From NCBI GenBank assembly GCA_050295975.1, contig JBNKQR010000011.1:1-64000 (forward strand): 64,000 nucleotides of DNA, read 5' to 3'. Shown here piece by piece: positions 1 through 9,863 of this stretch. Source of the DNA: JAPHTQ01 sp050295975. GTDB lineage: Bacteria; Pseudomonadota; Gammaproteobacteria; Thiohalomonadales; Thiohalomonadaceae. Numbering within the stretch: the first letter of the stretch is position 1; every line of letters starts with the position of its first letter. The notes beneath the pieces are model-generated. The model did not search any database. It was not told where the DNA came from and saw nothing but the letters and a program-made list of their open reading frames with translations. The position numbers were made by a program, and so were the translations under genes.

Positions 1-1
1 C

Positions 2-235
2 GCGCTCTGCCGAGAACATGGCCTGTCAGACATCCGTATTGACGTCGTACCGATGATGCAACAGCGTTTCGCAGATACCCCGTTCGGTGATTGGCTGATT
101 AACACAGCAATGAAAGAAGGCATCATTAACGATACCGAAGCGGCGTTATGGCGCAGCGAATTACAACAGAGAGAAGAGGAAGGACGCTTCTACACCTGCG
201 TTAACATGGTTATCGCCAGCGGCCAGAAGAACTAA
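2..235 (+). CDS. C-terminal end of a class I SAM-dependent methyltransferase (partial)
   Basis: The reading frame is open from base 2 and ends at the TAA at 233-235, so only about 77 C-terminal residues are visible and the start lies outside the window. The closing strand (FYTCVNMVIASGQKN) has the look of the last beta strand of class I SAM methyltransferases, where a phrase like GRFF-hydrophobic-GxK ends the domain. The SAM-binding motif itself is not visible, so substrate and even the family are inferred. The ATG at 53 is internal and should not be taken as the start. Confidence 0.5.
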   Translation, partial: ALCREHGLSDIRIDVVPMMQQRFADTPFGDWLINTAMKEGIINDTEAALWRSELQQREEEGRFYTCVNMVIASGQKN

Positions 236-277
236 ACCTATACTCTTTGTATGCACGCTGTTTCGGGGGAGGCAACG

Positions 278-901
278 ATGAACATCGACGTACTACATAA
301 GGCGGAAAACAACTTCTTTTCACACTATCCAGGGGGCTTCAACAACCCGGAGATGATCGCCATCGGCAAGAAGCACAAAATGGCACAGATGGAGAAACTG
401 GCGAAAGAGAGCTTCGCCAAGGAGAATTTCAGCGACCCGATGACTGTCATCGAAAATGCGATAAAACTGGTCAGTCGTTCCAGCATGGTTTCCGTTTTCG
501 AAAAGCCGCGCTTCAGAGATTACGTCAAATCACTCAACCGCGAGGAAAAAGCGGCCTTCGCCGATGCATTGTACGAACTGCTGCACGGCAAACAAAAAGA
601 CGGCTTCGATCTGTTACAGGGACTACTTGCAAGAGAGAAGCTAGCAAAGTGGACCCTGATGACCGTCATCCCCGCCTACTACCGCCCGCAGAAAGAAATC
701 TTCATTAAACCCACCACAGCAAAGCTAATTATCAACAAACTGGGGCTGGAGCTGGAATACAAACCCACTCCATCGTGGGAGTTTTACAGTGGCTATCGCA
801 AGGCGATTAACGAACTGAAGGCCAAGGCGGATAAGTCCCTGTCACCAAACAACCCGGCCTTTTGCGGGTTTTTGATGATCTCTTTGGGAGATGTGCCGTA
901 A
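278..901 (+). CDS. Hypothetical protein, soluble, 207 aa
   Basis: I do not recognise this protein. The ATG at 278 is preferred over 251 because GGGGAGG lies 5 bases before it. No signal peptide or membrane segment is evident; the chain is rich in Lys and Glu and looks mostly helical, with a conserved-looking stretch around residues 125-145 (TVIPAYYRPQKEIFIKP). It lies 42 bases after the methyltransferase tail and could share its transcript. Oddity: the last residues (about PNNPAFCGFL) are encoded by what looks like a rho-independent terminator, suggesting the original stop was just upstream and the frame now reads into the hairpin. Confidence 0.6.
   Translation: MNIDVLHKAENNFFSHYPGGFNNPEMIAIGKKHKMAQMEKLAKESFAKENFSDPMTVIENAIKLVSRSSMVSVFEKPRFRDYVKSLNREEKAAFADALYELLHGKQKDGFDLLQGLLAREKLAKWTLMTVIPAYYRPQKEIFIKPTTAKLIINKLGLELEYKPTPSWEFYSGYRKAINELKAKADKSLSPNNPAFCGFLMISLGDVP
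850..876 (+). terminator. Putative rho-independent terminator inside the 3' end of the preceding ORF
   Basis: AACCCG and CGGGTT form a 6-bp stem around an 8-base loop, followed by a short T-run. It lies about 25 bases before the annotated stop of the 278-901 gene, so it overlaps coding sequence. Confidence 0.45.
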
Positions 902-969
902 AACATAGATGGCATTGAAGAAGACCCGACTATGATTGTTCGGGGTTCGAGAGCACCATGAGATGGTTT

Positions 970-3900
970 CTAGCTCAATTCCACCTCAACGTAATGTTCC
1001 TGATGATCGTCCACAAGCGGGAGCATACCTTGCGCACTGTTTTGGCCACTTTCATCTAAATCATAAAGCACGACACCATCCAGCGTCATACAACTCACCT
1101 GTTCTGATGTCCCTCCCATGCACCTGATGTTGATGTGATAGACCGTTTCACGATAGCGATAGTGAATTGTGAACGCATCCCAATCAGCCGGAATTTTGGG
1201 AGCAATACGCAGATGGTCGACTTCCAGATGCAAACCAAGCAAAGTTTCAATGATCAGCCGGTACATCCAGCTCGCTGCCCCGGTGTACCAGGTCCATCCA
1301 CCTCGCCCTGTATGCGGTGGCGCCGCATAGATGTCTGCGCTCATCACATACGGTTCTACCTTGTAGCGCGCTATCTGCTCCGGCTCACTGCCATGATTGA
1401 TGGGATTGAGCATGGTGAATAATTCCCATGCACGCTCCTTGTCACCCAACATGGCAAATGCTGTTGCAGCCCAGATTGCTGCATGGGTGTATTGACCGCC
1501 ATTCTCGCGAACACCCGGCACGTACCCTTTTATGTATCCTGGCTCAAGATCGGATTTATCGAAGGGTGGTGTAAGCAACTGGATTAACTGTTGATCACGC
1601 TGTACCAGGTGGATATCTACCGATGCCATGGCCTGACGTGCTCGTGCAGGATCGCCCCCACCGGAAATAACCGCCCAACTCTGGCTGATGGAGTCGATCT
1701 GACACTCGTCATTTTCTGACGACCCCAGCGGGGTCCCATCATCAAACCATGCACGACGATACCAGGCACCATCCCATGCACTATTCTCAGTATTCTTACG
1801 TAGCAAGTCAGCCTGTTCGGTACAGAGCTCTGCAAATACATTATCGTTGCGACGACTCGCCAGGTCCGAAAACTGTCGCAGGTTGTCATACAGGAACCAG
1901 GCCAACCAGACACTTTCGCCCTTACCTTCACTCCCGACCAGATTCATGCCATCGTTCCAGTCACCACATCCCATCAACGGCAATTGATGTTCACCAAAAC
2001 GCAATCCATATTTAATTGCACGCACGCAATGGTCATACAGGTTTGCTTCTTCGGTCGAACTTTGTGGCTGGTCGTAGTAGGCCTCCTCTTCCGGATTCAG
2101 ATCTCGACCTTCCAGAAAATGAGTCACTTCATCAAGTACGCCGATATCTCCGGTCGCCTGTACATAGCGACAAGTAGCATAGGGGAGCCATAAATAATCA
2201 TCCGAGAAATGGGTACGCACACCTTGTCCATGTGGTGGATGCCACCAATGTTGAACATCCCCTGCAAGGAACTGGCGTCCTGCGCAGCGCAGCAATTGTT
2301 CGCGGGCAAGCCATGGCGTGGTATGGATAAGTGCCATGGTGTCCTGCAGTTGATCACGAAAGCCGTAGGCACCACCGGACTGGTAATAACCACTCCGTCC
2401 CCACAACCGACTCGACATGGTCTGGTAGAGCAACCATCCGTTGGCCATCACATTTAGTGCCGGATCGGGTGTATTCACATTGACGGCACCAAGAGTGTGG
2501 TTCCAGTACTCCCACACCTCATCCAGTGCCTGACGGGCACCAGAGACGCCGCTGAAGCGCTGGATAAGCTGTTGGACTTCCTCACGGTTGTCGGCTGCGC
2601 CGAAAATGAACACCACCTCACGGTCCTGCCCATCGGCAAGTTCAAAGTGCGTCTGCAACGCGGCGCATGGGTCCAGACCCGCACCAGTCTTACCCGACAA
2701 TCGGCTACGATGCATCGCCGCTGGATTACCGAGTGAACCATTGCGACCGATGAACTCGGTACGATTACCTGTCACCGTTCGAGTCCGTGCATTGACCTGT
2801 GCAAATACCACGCGATTGCCACATTCACGGTTGTAGGCATTTTGTGCCAGCAGTGCACCGCTATGCGGATCGGTTTCGGTCACCACATGCATGTGATTCG
2901 CCTGACGCGATTCACCGAGCACCAACTCCCAATAGCCGGTTAACGATAACCTGCGCTTACGCCCGGAATGGTTGTGCAACTTGACCAGCAAAAACTTTAC
3001 CGGCGCATCCATCGCGACATAGGTGGAGAGCTCTGAAAATATCCCGCTCTCGTCATGCTCGAAAACGCTGTAACCGAATCCATGGCGAGACACATAACCG
3101 GATTGTCGAGCTTCATGCCTGGTCGAAGGTAACGGCGTTGGCGACCAGAAAGCACCCGATTCTTCATCACGGAGATAGAGCGCCTCGCCACTGCTATCAC
3201 TGAGTGGATCATTGTGCCAGGTGGTCAGGCGAAACTCGTGCGCGTTCTCCACCCAGGTATAGGCACTCCCGCTTTCGCTGACGACGGTACCGATGTGTGG
3301 GCTGGCAATGACATTAGCCCACGGTGCGGGGGTACGCTGGCCCGGTTCCAGGGTCACCACATACTCACGCCCGTCGGGGGTGAAGCCACCCAGTCCGTTG
3401 CAGAAAATACGCTCTCGCGGTGCCAGTGTCTGGCCCGATTCAATCGCTGGACGTACTTCCGTTTGTAGCACTGGCACCAGACGTTCCGGCATCCGCTCAA
3501 CCAGCGGACGACGCTCTACCTGCTCAGCCAACGTCTCAGCGCTATCGGTCAGCACAACACGGGCAACGGCCTGAAACAGCACCCGGTCTTCCTCGGACAA
3601 CTCCTCGGCACGACGCACAAACACGCCACCCGGTTTATCGACACTGTGGGACTCTGGGCCGGAGTTAATCAAACCAATGATCTGGTCTTGCAGGACAGCA
3701 CGATAGCCTGAGAAATCCTCGTTAAGGATCACCAGATCCGCCCGCAGACCTTTCATCCGCCAATAGCTGTGTGCCTGCAAGGCCTGTTTAACTAAATCGA
3801 TACGATTAATATCACCAATTCGAATCAGCACAATCGGTAGATCACCGGAGATGGAAAAACGCCAAAGACCGGACTGACCAAGCTGGTTGCGGGCAATCAC

Positions 3901-6900
3901 ACTGGCTGCAACGCGACGTAACCCCGTACCGTAAATAATAGAACTGGCAAGGCGTCCGTATACCTGTGCATCGGCCTCACTGGCATTGAGGTGGCGCAGC
4001 ACCTCCTGGCTCTGGAACCAGGACATTTCAAATGCACGCTCGACAAAGTGCCTGTCGCAATATTTTTCCAGCAAGGCCAATGCGGCCTCACGAGAATCGG
4101 CAATGCCAGAGATGATCTGCACGCCCACGGATTCATCCGCGTCCAGGGTCAGAGTGCGTCGGATCGCCACAATGGGATCGAGCACTGAGCCGTCGGTGTT
4201 AGACAAACGCGACAGACTATTCGGATCAGCCAACATCAGCGGATTGGCTGCAGTGCGTCCTCGGCCGATGAACCGGGCGCGGTCGGTCTCATACGAGGCC
4301 TTGTCGGCCACGACTCCCGGCGCTGCCAACAAATGAAACATCCACGGCACCTCTTCCCCTGGTGTACGCGGACGCCGGGTACAGAGAATCGCCTGCAGCT
4401 CAGGAATAATTTCTGTTTGTACAAATAGATTACTAAACGCACGGTGTGCCAGATCGGCATGAAGCGGTGCCAACACCACTTCGGCGTAACTCGTCACTTC
4501 GATATGCCGAACACGGGACGACTGGTTAGTCAGTGTAACGCGGCGGATCTCGACATTGTCTTCGGGTGAAACACTGATCTCGGTGTGTGCTTCAATGGAC
4601 TGATCGCGGCGGCGGTACTCGGCACGTGCCTGAAGGAATATGGCTTCGTAGTGATCGGCCTGTTGTAGTGTCGGCTGATAGGTTGTTGACCAGTAGCGGC
4701 CATTGTCGCGATCGCGCAGGTAAATGAAGGTACCCTGACTATCGCTGGTGGCATCTTCGCGCCAACGAGTAATGGAGAGATCACGCCAGCGACTGTATCC
4801 CGCTCCGGCATTATTCGCCATCAAGTGATAATGGCCATTGGATAACAGATGAACTTCCGGGACCGGCGTATTCGGATCGGTATAGATACGCATAATCGCC
4901 GCGGTCTCTGTCACCGCAGGGCGAGCGGCAGCGCTTACTTCTGCAGCATGCGGGTGTAAGGTGGCGTCCTGTTTCGGCACACGCTCCTGCAACAGTAACT
5001 GGGTCGCGCGCGCCAGGGGATCAGACATAAAGCGTCGCTGCATCGGTTGTCCAAGAATGACATGCGCAATCGCCAGTAGACTCATCCCCTGATGATGGGC
5101 CATAAATGAACGCACGATGGCGTGTTGTTTGCCGCGTGGTACACGCGAGGGTGTGTAATCAATCGCTTCGTAAAAACCATAGTCACCCAGGAATCCCTCG
5201 GCAGCCATTCTCTGCAAATTGAGGCAAGCGACTTGAGGTAGCACCGTCAACGCCAAAGCACTGGCATAGGGTGCAATCACCAGATCATCCGCCAGGCCCC
5301 GCTTAAAGCCCAGGCCGGGTACACCAAATGCACGATACTGATAGATCTGATGCATATCCGTGGCGTTGTAACTGGACTCTGAAATGCCCCATGGAACACC
5401 GCGTTGACGTCCATACTCTATCTGCCGCGACACCGCAGCTTTACAAGTCTCTTCCAGCAAGGTGTTGGCATAACTCGGCATGATTAATTGCGGCATCAGG
5501 TACTCAAACATCGATCCGCTCCAGGAGATCAGGCTCACGTCATCGCCATACCGGGTAAGCAGTCTCCCCAGTGCAAACCAGTGTTTTTGTGGAACCTGTC
5601 CCTGTGCAATGAGGAGAAAACTAGCCAGCCGTGCCTCCGAGGCAAGCAGATCGTAACAAGCGGGATCACGACGACGTTCACCGACGTCATAGCCAATACT
5701 CAACAGGCTGCGCGAGGCATCATAAAGAAACTCAAAATCCATCGCTGCCAGTTCACCGCAGCGCGCAACCAGATCGTCGATGTGCTTAATCTTTTGTGCA
5801 GCGAGCGATGCCTGAGTACCTTTGCCTGCAGCCAGATAATTCAGTGTCGGGATAGCACTGAGTTGTTGTGGTTCTGGAGCCAGTATTCTCAGTTCGTTAA
5901 TCAGCGCCAGCAACTGCTGATCAAATGCCTGCGCCCAGTAATAGAGTTCACCATCGATATCGGTATCCGCAGGCAACCATGTCATCAGCCCCTCACCGGC
6001 ACGATGCAGCTTCTCCAACAGGTTTATGGCCGCAACCAATGTCAACGGTTCTTCTCTGGATGTCAGAGTGGGTTCTAATGCGCTTTGCAGAAGGCGAACC
6101 TTATCCGACAGATCCGGCATCGGCTCAGCAGGAAGATGTTCGATAAGCACTTGCAAGGTATCGTGCAAACCCTGGAAGGCATTCGCCGATAACAGCGGCT
6201 GCTCCTTCAGTTCGACCAGTCCTGCTTGCAGAGTGAGCATACTGCAAGCCAGGTTTCCACTGTCAACCGAGGAGACATACTGTGGGTGTAGCGGTTTGAG
6301 TGTGCGCGTATCGTACCAGTTGTAGAAATGGCCACGATAACGTTCCAGTTTCTCCATCGTCGCCAAAGTGTTTTCGGTCAATTGCAGAAATTCTCCGCTG
6401 CAGAGGTAGCCGAAATCATAGGCAGAAAGATTAGCCAGCAGCCCCATTCCCAGATTGGTGGGTGAGGTGCGTGTAGCTAGCGCAGATGCCGGGTACTCCT
6501 GGAAATTATCGGGTACCAGCCAGTTATCTTGCTCCGCTGCAAAATGAGCAAAGTAGCGCCAGGTACGTCTGGCCAGAGTGCGCAAAAAAGCATTTTGCGC
6601 CAGACTCAATCCGGGTGTCGGTGCGGCCAATGGCAAACTGATCCACCAGGCCACTAGCGGGGATATCAGCCACAACAGCAACATCGGTTGCCATAACACC
6701 CACTCCGCTGCATGGGTTTGCCATAGTGCCCAGGATAAAGAGATGGCCGTCGCTGGTGCGAGCCACATCTCACGCACAAAGCTAGTCAAACTACGGCACG
6801 AGTTTCGTTTTGAATACGACGGCAGTTGCCAAAGCAATAATCCACGATGCGTGAACAGCATGCGCACACCAGAACCCAGAATCGCGTCCAGATAGATCAG

Positions 6901-9609
6901 CGCGTCATAGGGCAACAGAACCAGACTCAACAATCCATGCAGCAAAGGATTTCCCACTGCCTTGCTGGTCAGACTCAGATGCATCATCCAGCCGCGTCCT
7001 GAAGGTTTACAGACAAGTTCGATCAAGGCACCGATTAAACAAGGTAGGAAGACGATAGCGGCAACCAACAGTGTCCAGAAGGTGAGTGAGCTCGGTAGCA
7101 AAAACCAGCCGCCAATGATCAATATCAGCAGCGAAGGTGCGACCAGACTGCGACGCAGGTTGTCGAACAGTTTCCACACCGACAGGGCGCTCAGAGGGTT
7201 GGCCTGGCGCTTCGCCTTCCCTGAATCTTTTGTGGTTCCGACTTCATCGGTTCTGGATGGTCCGGGAACAGTGGACAACAACCAGCCTGCAAGCTGCCAG
7301 TCGCCACGTATCCAGCGATGACGGCGGCTGGCTTCTATCGGGTAACTGGAGGGATATTCTTCAATGAGATCAACATCGGTCACCAACGCCGAACGCGCAT
7401 AACCACTCTCAAGCAGGTCATGGCTGAGAATGAGATTCTCAGGGAAGCGTCCATCGACTGCCTGACGGAAGGCATCCACATCATAGATACCTTTACCAAT
7501 AAATGAGCCTTCGCCAAACAGATCCTGATAAACATCTGAGACCTCACGCGTGTAAGGATCGATGCCTGGTTCGCCTGCAAACATTTTGCTAAAGCGTGAC
7601 TGACCGGTACTTGTCAGACTAATTGAGGCACGCGGTTGCAAAATCGAATAGCCTTCAACAATACGGCCCTTGTTGGCGTCGTAGACCGGTCGATTAAGCG
7701 GATGCGCCATATTGCCGATTAAGGTACGTGCCGAATCACGGGGAAGTTGCGTGTCGGTATCAAGCGTAATGACATATTTAATAGAGGGGAGAATTGACGA
7801 GTCACCTACAATCTCTGAGAACGCATCTCGATCTCCACCTCGCAGTAGCGCATTAAACTGTTCCAACTTTCCGCGTTTACGCTCATAACCCATCCACACC
7901 CCTTCATAGGGATTCCATACTCTGGGGCGGTGCAAAAGATAGAAGATGCACGGGCGGTCTTCACTGTAGGTGGCATTAAGGGTTTGCACCGCTGCTCGCG
8001 CGTAGCTGAGCAACGCCTCATCATCTTCCATGGTGCACTCAGGCGCATCGCGGAAATCCGTTAGCAGAGCAAAAAACAGATTGCTGTCGCGATTACCGAG
8101 ATAACGGATCTCTAATGCTTCAAGCAGGTCATCCACATCTTGTTGCGTAGCCAGCAAGGTGGGAACAACCACCATGGTGCGATGATTACCCGGAATGCCC
8201 TGCGAAAAATCTAACCGTGGTAATCCGCGTGGCGGCAAGAGCAACGTGACCATAAGATTGACCAACGGCATCGCCAGTGCCGAAGCGGCGATGGTGCTGG
8301 TGATCGCAAACAACCAGAATTTCCAGTTATTCGCTTCAAATCCGTCAAAAGGTAACAGTGCAAGGGTTGTTACCACTCCAGTAAGTAGCAGTATCGGTGC
8401 GAGATAGATAAACAGACGCAGATGCCGGTTTGCACGACTTGCCCAGCCCCTCCAGGTCACACGGCAAGCAACGGCCTTCTCCAGCAACTTGCGTCCCTGA
8501 TCAATCAGGTAGTAACCCACATGTGCGCTACGATCATTAGCGCCTAATTGCTCAGCGGCATTCTGCGCAAGAGCAATCGCCTCACTGGCTACCTCAGCCT
8601 CACTCCGCGAGCTGCCGCGTGAAACATCCTCAATAACATGTCGATAGCGGTCACGGGTGGAAAAGTCCTGTCGTACATACATCGCTGCGGGATCTTCAGA
8701 CAAAACCTGTTCGACCACACTGAGTGACTCGACATACTCCTTCCAATCCATTGCATCGATAAAACGCAAACTACTGATACTGTTTGCGATGGATATCTGA
8801 TTGGCGGCTGCTGTTCTTGCGGCCTCAGCCGATAGCTGTGACGCAGTGTTCCCCTCTTCAAGCAGTCTCTGCTCAACCCACGTCTGCACAAATGCCATCG
8901 CAGAGCCTTGCGCCTGGAGTCTGGTGTAGAACTCCTCCACAAAGGGTGCCGTCAACGGCACATCTGCGTTGGCAAACTCGGCGAGCAACTGAATAAGCTT
9001 CTTCGGCTCCTTCTCAGCCATCGCATGCATCCGATCTGCCCAGATAATCGCCGCATCACGCTCCTCACGTCGACGAGCGATGTGCATCCCAACCCGGCGC
9101 AGGTTTTCCAGCAACGCCAATTGCAACATGATCGGAAACGCCCACAGCTCACCTAACATCAGGGGCTTTACTGTCTGGTAAGCAGCGATAAATTGAGTGG
9201 CGTTGGCGCTATCGAGGCGACCATCCATGTGTGAGATCAGCTCTAGCGCCAGGTCATAAATACGCGGAAAGCCCGCAGAATGACCATCAGACAATCGTGG
9301 CAATTGCCGACTATAGCCACGGGGCAGATGTCGACGTGCCAGGCTGATCTGTTGCTCAATGAGATAGAAGTTATCGAGAAGCCAGGCCTCTGCCGCGACA
9401 ATCCGTAGTCCCGGCGTGATGGCGGCAGTCACCACCTCATATGCGGCCTGTAGAACGCGGGCATTGTCGGCCAGGCGTGGCAACAATTTGTCCCGTCCAG
9501 GATATGGGTCAATGGAATGATGTCCAGCCAGTGTTACCGCGTGACGCTTCAGTTGCTCAATACTGAACAACTCCGCGCGCAGCAACTCAGTATCCTGATC
9601 ATTACGCAA
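970..9609 (-). CDS. Cyclic beta-1,2-glucan synthase-like protein (GT84-GH94, NdvB/Cgs type)
   Basis: A 2879-aa multidomain membrane protein, the usual size of NdvB/Cgs (about 2830-2870 aa). In that family an inner-membrane GT84 synthase builds a linear beta-1,2-glucan from UDP-glucose and a C-terminal GH94-type phosphorylase domain trims it; the cyclic glucan goes to the periplasm. Visible: N-terminal helical region; TM segments near 405-460; GT84 core near 480-780 with TLDTDTQLPRDS around 613 and RHRWIRGDWQ around 763 (QxxRW-like); more TM segments near 815-1000; a glucoamylase-like region near 1050-1500; two beta-sandwich/GH94-like repeats; and CGDWNDGMN near 2549, the GH94 acid motif. The start is TTG with AAGGAG 4 bases upstream. 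No ndvA-type exporter lies next to it. The product (cyclic or linear glucan) cannot be told from sequence. Confidence 0.88.
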   Translation of the reverse strand: MRNDQDTELLRAELFSIEQLKRHAVTLAGHHSIDPYPGRDKLLPRLADNARVLQAAYEVVTAAITPGLRIVAAEAWLLDNFYLIEQQISLARRHLPRGYSRQLPRLSDGHSAGFPRIYDLALELISHMDGRLDSANATQFIAAYQTVKPLMLGELWAFPIMLQLALLENLRRVGMHIARRREERDAAIIWADRMHAMAEKEPKKLIQLLAEFANADVPLTAPFVEEFYTRLQAQGSAMAFVQTWVEQRLLEEGNTASQLSAEAARTAAANQISIANSISSLRFIDAMDWKEYVESLSVVEQVLSEDPAAMYVRQDFSTRDRYRHVIEDVSRGSSRSEAEVASEAIALAQNAAEQLGANDRSAHVGYYLIDQGRKLLEKAVACRVTWRGWASRANRHLRLFIYLAPILLLTGVVTTLALLPFDGFEANNWKFWLFAITSTIAASALAMPLVNLMVTLLLPPRGLPRLDFSQGIPGNHRTMVVVPTLLATQQDVDDLLEALEIRYLGNRDSNLFFALLTDFRDAPECTMEDDEALLSYARAAVQTLNATYSEDRPCIFYLLHRPRVWNPYEGVWMGYERKRGKLEQFNALLRGGDRDAFSEIVGDSSILPSIKYVITLDTDTQLPRDSARTLIGNMAHPLNRPVYDANKGRIVEGYSILQPRASISLTSTGQSRFSKMFAGEPGIDPYTREVSDVYQDLFGEGSFIGKGIYDVDAFRQAVDGRFPENLILSHDLLESGYARSALVTDVDLIEEYPSSYPIEASRRHRWIRGDWQLAGWLLSTVPGPSRTDEVGTTKDSGKAKRQANPLSALSVWKLFDNLRRSLVAPSLLILIIGGWFLLPSSLTFWTLLVAAIVFLPCLIGALIELVCKPSGRGWMMHLSLTSKAVGNPLLHGLLSLVLLPYDALIYLDAILGSGVRMLFTHRGLLLWQLPSYSKRNSCRSLTSFVREMWLAPATAISLSWALWQTHAAEWVLWQPMLLLWLISPLVAWWISLPLAAPTPGLSLAQNAFLRTLARRTWRYFAHFAAEQDNWLVPDNFQEYPASALATRTSPTNLGMGLLANLSAYDFGYLCSGEFLQLTENTLATMEKLERYRGHFYNWYDTRTLKPLHPQYVSSVDSGNLACSMLTLQAGLVELKEQPLLSANAFQGLHDTLQVLIEHLPAEPMPDLSDKVRLLQSALEPTLTSREEPLTLVAAINLLEKLHRAGEGLMTWLPADTDIDGELYYWAQAFDQQLLALINELRILAPEPQQLSAIPTLNYLAAGKGTQASLAAQKIKHIDDLVARCGELAAMDFEFLYDASRSLLSIGYDVGERRRDPACYDLLASEARLASFLLIAQGQVPQKHWFALGRLLTRYGDDVSLISWSGSMFEYLMPQLIMPSYANTLLEETCKAAVSRQIEYGRQRGVPWGISESSYNATDMHQIYQYRAFGVPGLGFKRGLADDLVIAPYASALALTVLPQVACLNLQRMAAEGFLGDYGFYEAIDYTPSRVPRGKQHAIVRSFMAHHQGMSLLAIAHVILGQPMQRRFMSDPLARATQLLLQERVPKQDATLHPHAAEVSAAARPAVTETAAIMRIYTDPNTPVPEVHLLSNGHYHLMANNAGAGYSRWRDLSITRWREDATSDSQGTFIYLRDRDNGRYWSTTYQPTLQQADHYEAIFLQARAEYRRRDQSIEAHTEISVSPEDNVEIRRVTLTNQSSRVRHIEVTSYAEVVLAPLHADLAHRAFSNLFVQTEIIPELQAILCTRRPRTPGEEVPWMFHLLAAPGVVADKASYETDRARFIGRGRTAANPLMLADPNSLSRLSNTDGSVLDPIVAIRRTLTLDADESVGVQIISGIADSREAALALLEKYCDRHFVERAFEMSWFQSQEVLRHLNASEADAQVYGRLASSIIYGTGLRRVAASVIARNQLGQSGLWRFSISGDLPIVLIRIGDINRIDLVKQALQAHSYWRMKGLRADLVILNEDFSGYRAVLQDQIIGLINSGPESHSVDKPGGVFVRRAEELSEEDRVLFQAVARVVLTDSAETLAEQVERRPLVERMPERLVPVLQTEVRPAIESGQTLAPRERIFCNGLGGFTPDGREYVVTLEPGQRTPAPWANVIASPHIGTVVSESGSAYTWVENAHEFRLTTWHNDPLSDSSGEALYLRDEESGAFWSPTPLPSTRHEARQSGYVSRHGFGYSVFEHDESGIFSELSTYVAMDAPVKFLLVKLHNHSGRKRRLSLTGYWELVLGESRQANHMHVVTETDPHSGALLAQNAYNRECGNRVVFAQVNARTRTVTGNRTEFIGRNGSLGNPAAMHRSRLSGKTGAGLDPCAALQTHFELADGQDREVVFIFGAADNREEVQQLIQRFSGVSGARQALDEVWEYWNHTLGAVNVNTPDPALNVMANGWLLYQTMSSRLWGRSGYYQSGGAYGFRDQLQDTMALIHTTPWLAREQLLRCAGRQFLAGDVQHWWHPPHGQGVRTHFSDDYLWLPYATCRYVQATGDIGVLDEVTHFLEGRDLNPEEEAYYDQPQSSTEEANLYDHCVRAIKYGLRFGEHQLPLMGCGDWNDGMNLVGSEGKGESVWLAWFLYDNLRQFSDLASRRNDNVFAELCTEQADLLRKNTENSAWDGAWYRRAWFDDGTPLGSSENDECQIDSISQSWAVISGGGDPARARQAMASVDIHLVQRDQQLIQLLTPPFDKSDLEPGYIKGYVPGVRENGGQYTHAAIWAATAFAMLGDKERAWELFTMLNPINHGSEPEQIARYKVEPYVMSADIYAAPPHTGRGGWTWYTGAASWMYRLIIETLLGLHLEVDHLRIAPKIPADWDAFTIHYRYRETVYHINIRCMGGTSEQVSCMTLDGVVLYDLDESGQNSAQGMLPLVDDHQEHYVEVELS

Positions 9610-9628
9610 CGCACTCCTTGCGCGGGCA

Positions 9629-9690
9629 GAAAAAACTAACTCTTTGATATTGATTGTGTTCTCCTGAGAGAGATACGGGAAAGTCGGTAA
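9629..9690 (-). repeat. Conserved upstream element, copy 1 (upstream of the glucan synthase)
   Basis: About 60 bp resembling 9952-10013 in the same orientation. The best core, read on the minus strand, is CAATATCAA-A/C-GAGTTAGTTTTTT. It lies about 20 bases before the glucan synthase start, so it probably covers its promoter or leader. This could be a shared regulator site or a duplicated promoter. Confidence 0.6.
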
Positions 9691-9705
9691 GCTAGCAACG
9701 CCGCC

Positions 9706-9724
9706 GCCTCCGTGTAACGGAGGC
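9706..9724 (-). other. Stem-loop between the Lys-rich gene and the glucan synthase
   Basis: Perfect 8-bp stem GCCTCCGT/ACGGAGGC with a 3-base loop, 20 bases past the stop of the Lys-rich gene and about 97 bases before the glucan synthase start. There is no T-run, so it may be an RNA-stabilising or attenuating hairpin rather than a full terminator. Confidence 0.4.
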
Positions 9725-9743
9725 TATTGGTCAAAGCGTCCTG

Positions 9744-9863
9744 TCATTCCCCCAAACGCCCTCCTTTAGACTCCTTCTTGGATTTTTTGGCGGCCTTCTT
9801 CTCTTTCGGTGTCATCGCGGGTTTCTTCTTGTCCTCTCTATTGCTTTTTTGTTCTTTGCTCAT
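9744..9863 (-). CDS. Very small Lys-rich protein, 39 aa
   Basis: A short gene beginning MSKEQKSNREDKKKPAMTPK and ending in KGGRLGE. About 40% of residues are Lys or Arg; no hydrophobic segment, so probably cytoplasmic and perhaps nucleic-acid binding. AGGAGTG sits 7 bases before the ATG, which with the coherent composition supports a real gene. The phrase TPKEKKAAKK looks like a small conserved proteobacterial family of unknown function, from memory only. It lies 134 bases upstream of the glucan synthase on the same strand and carries its own copy of the shared upstream element. Confidence 0.6.
   Translation of the reverse strand: MSKEQKSNREDKKKPAMTPKEKKAAKKSKKESKGGRLGE

Noticed and set aside
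940..955. GGTTCGAG, a tRNA T-loop-like string
   Set aside because: No acceptor, D or anticodon arm could be folded around it.
5488..6078. 196-aa frame on the plus strand inside the glucan synthase gene
   Set aside because: Shadow of the real minus-strand gene; Gln/Cys-rich and without motif.
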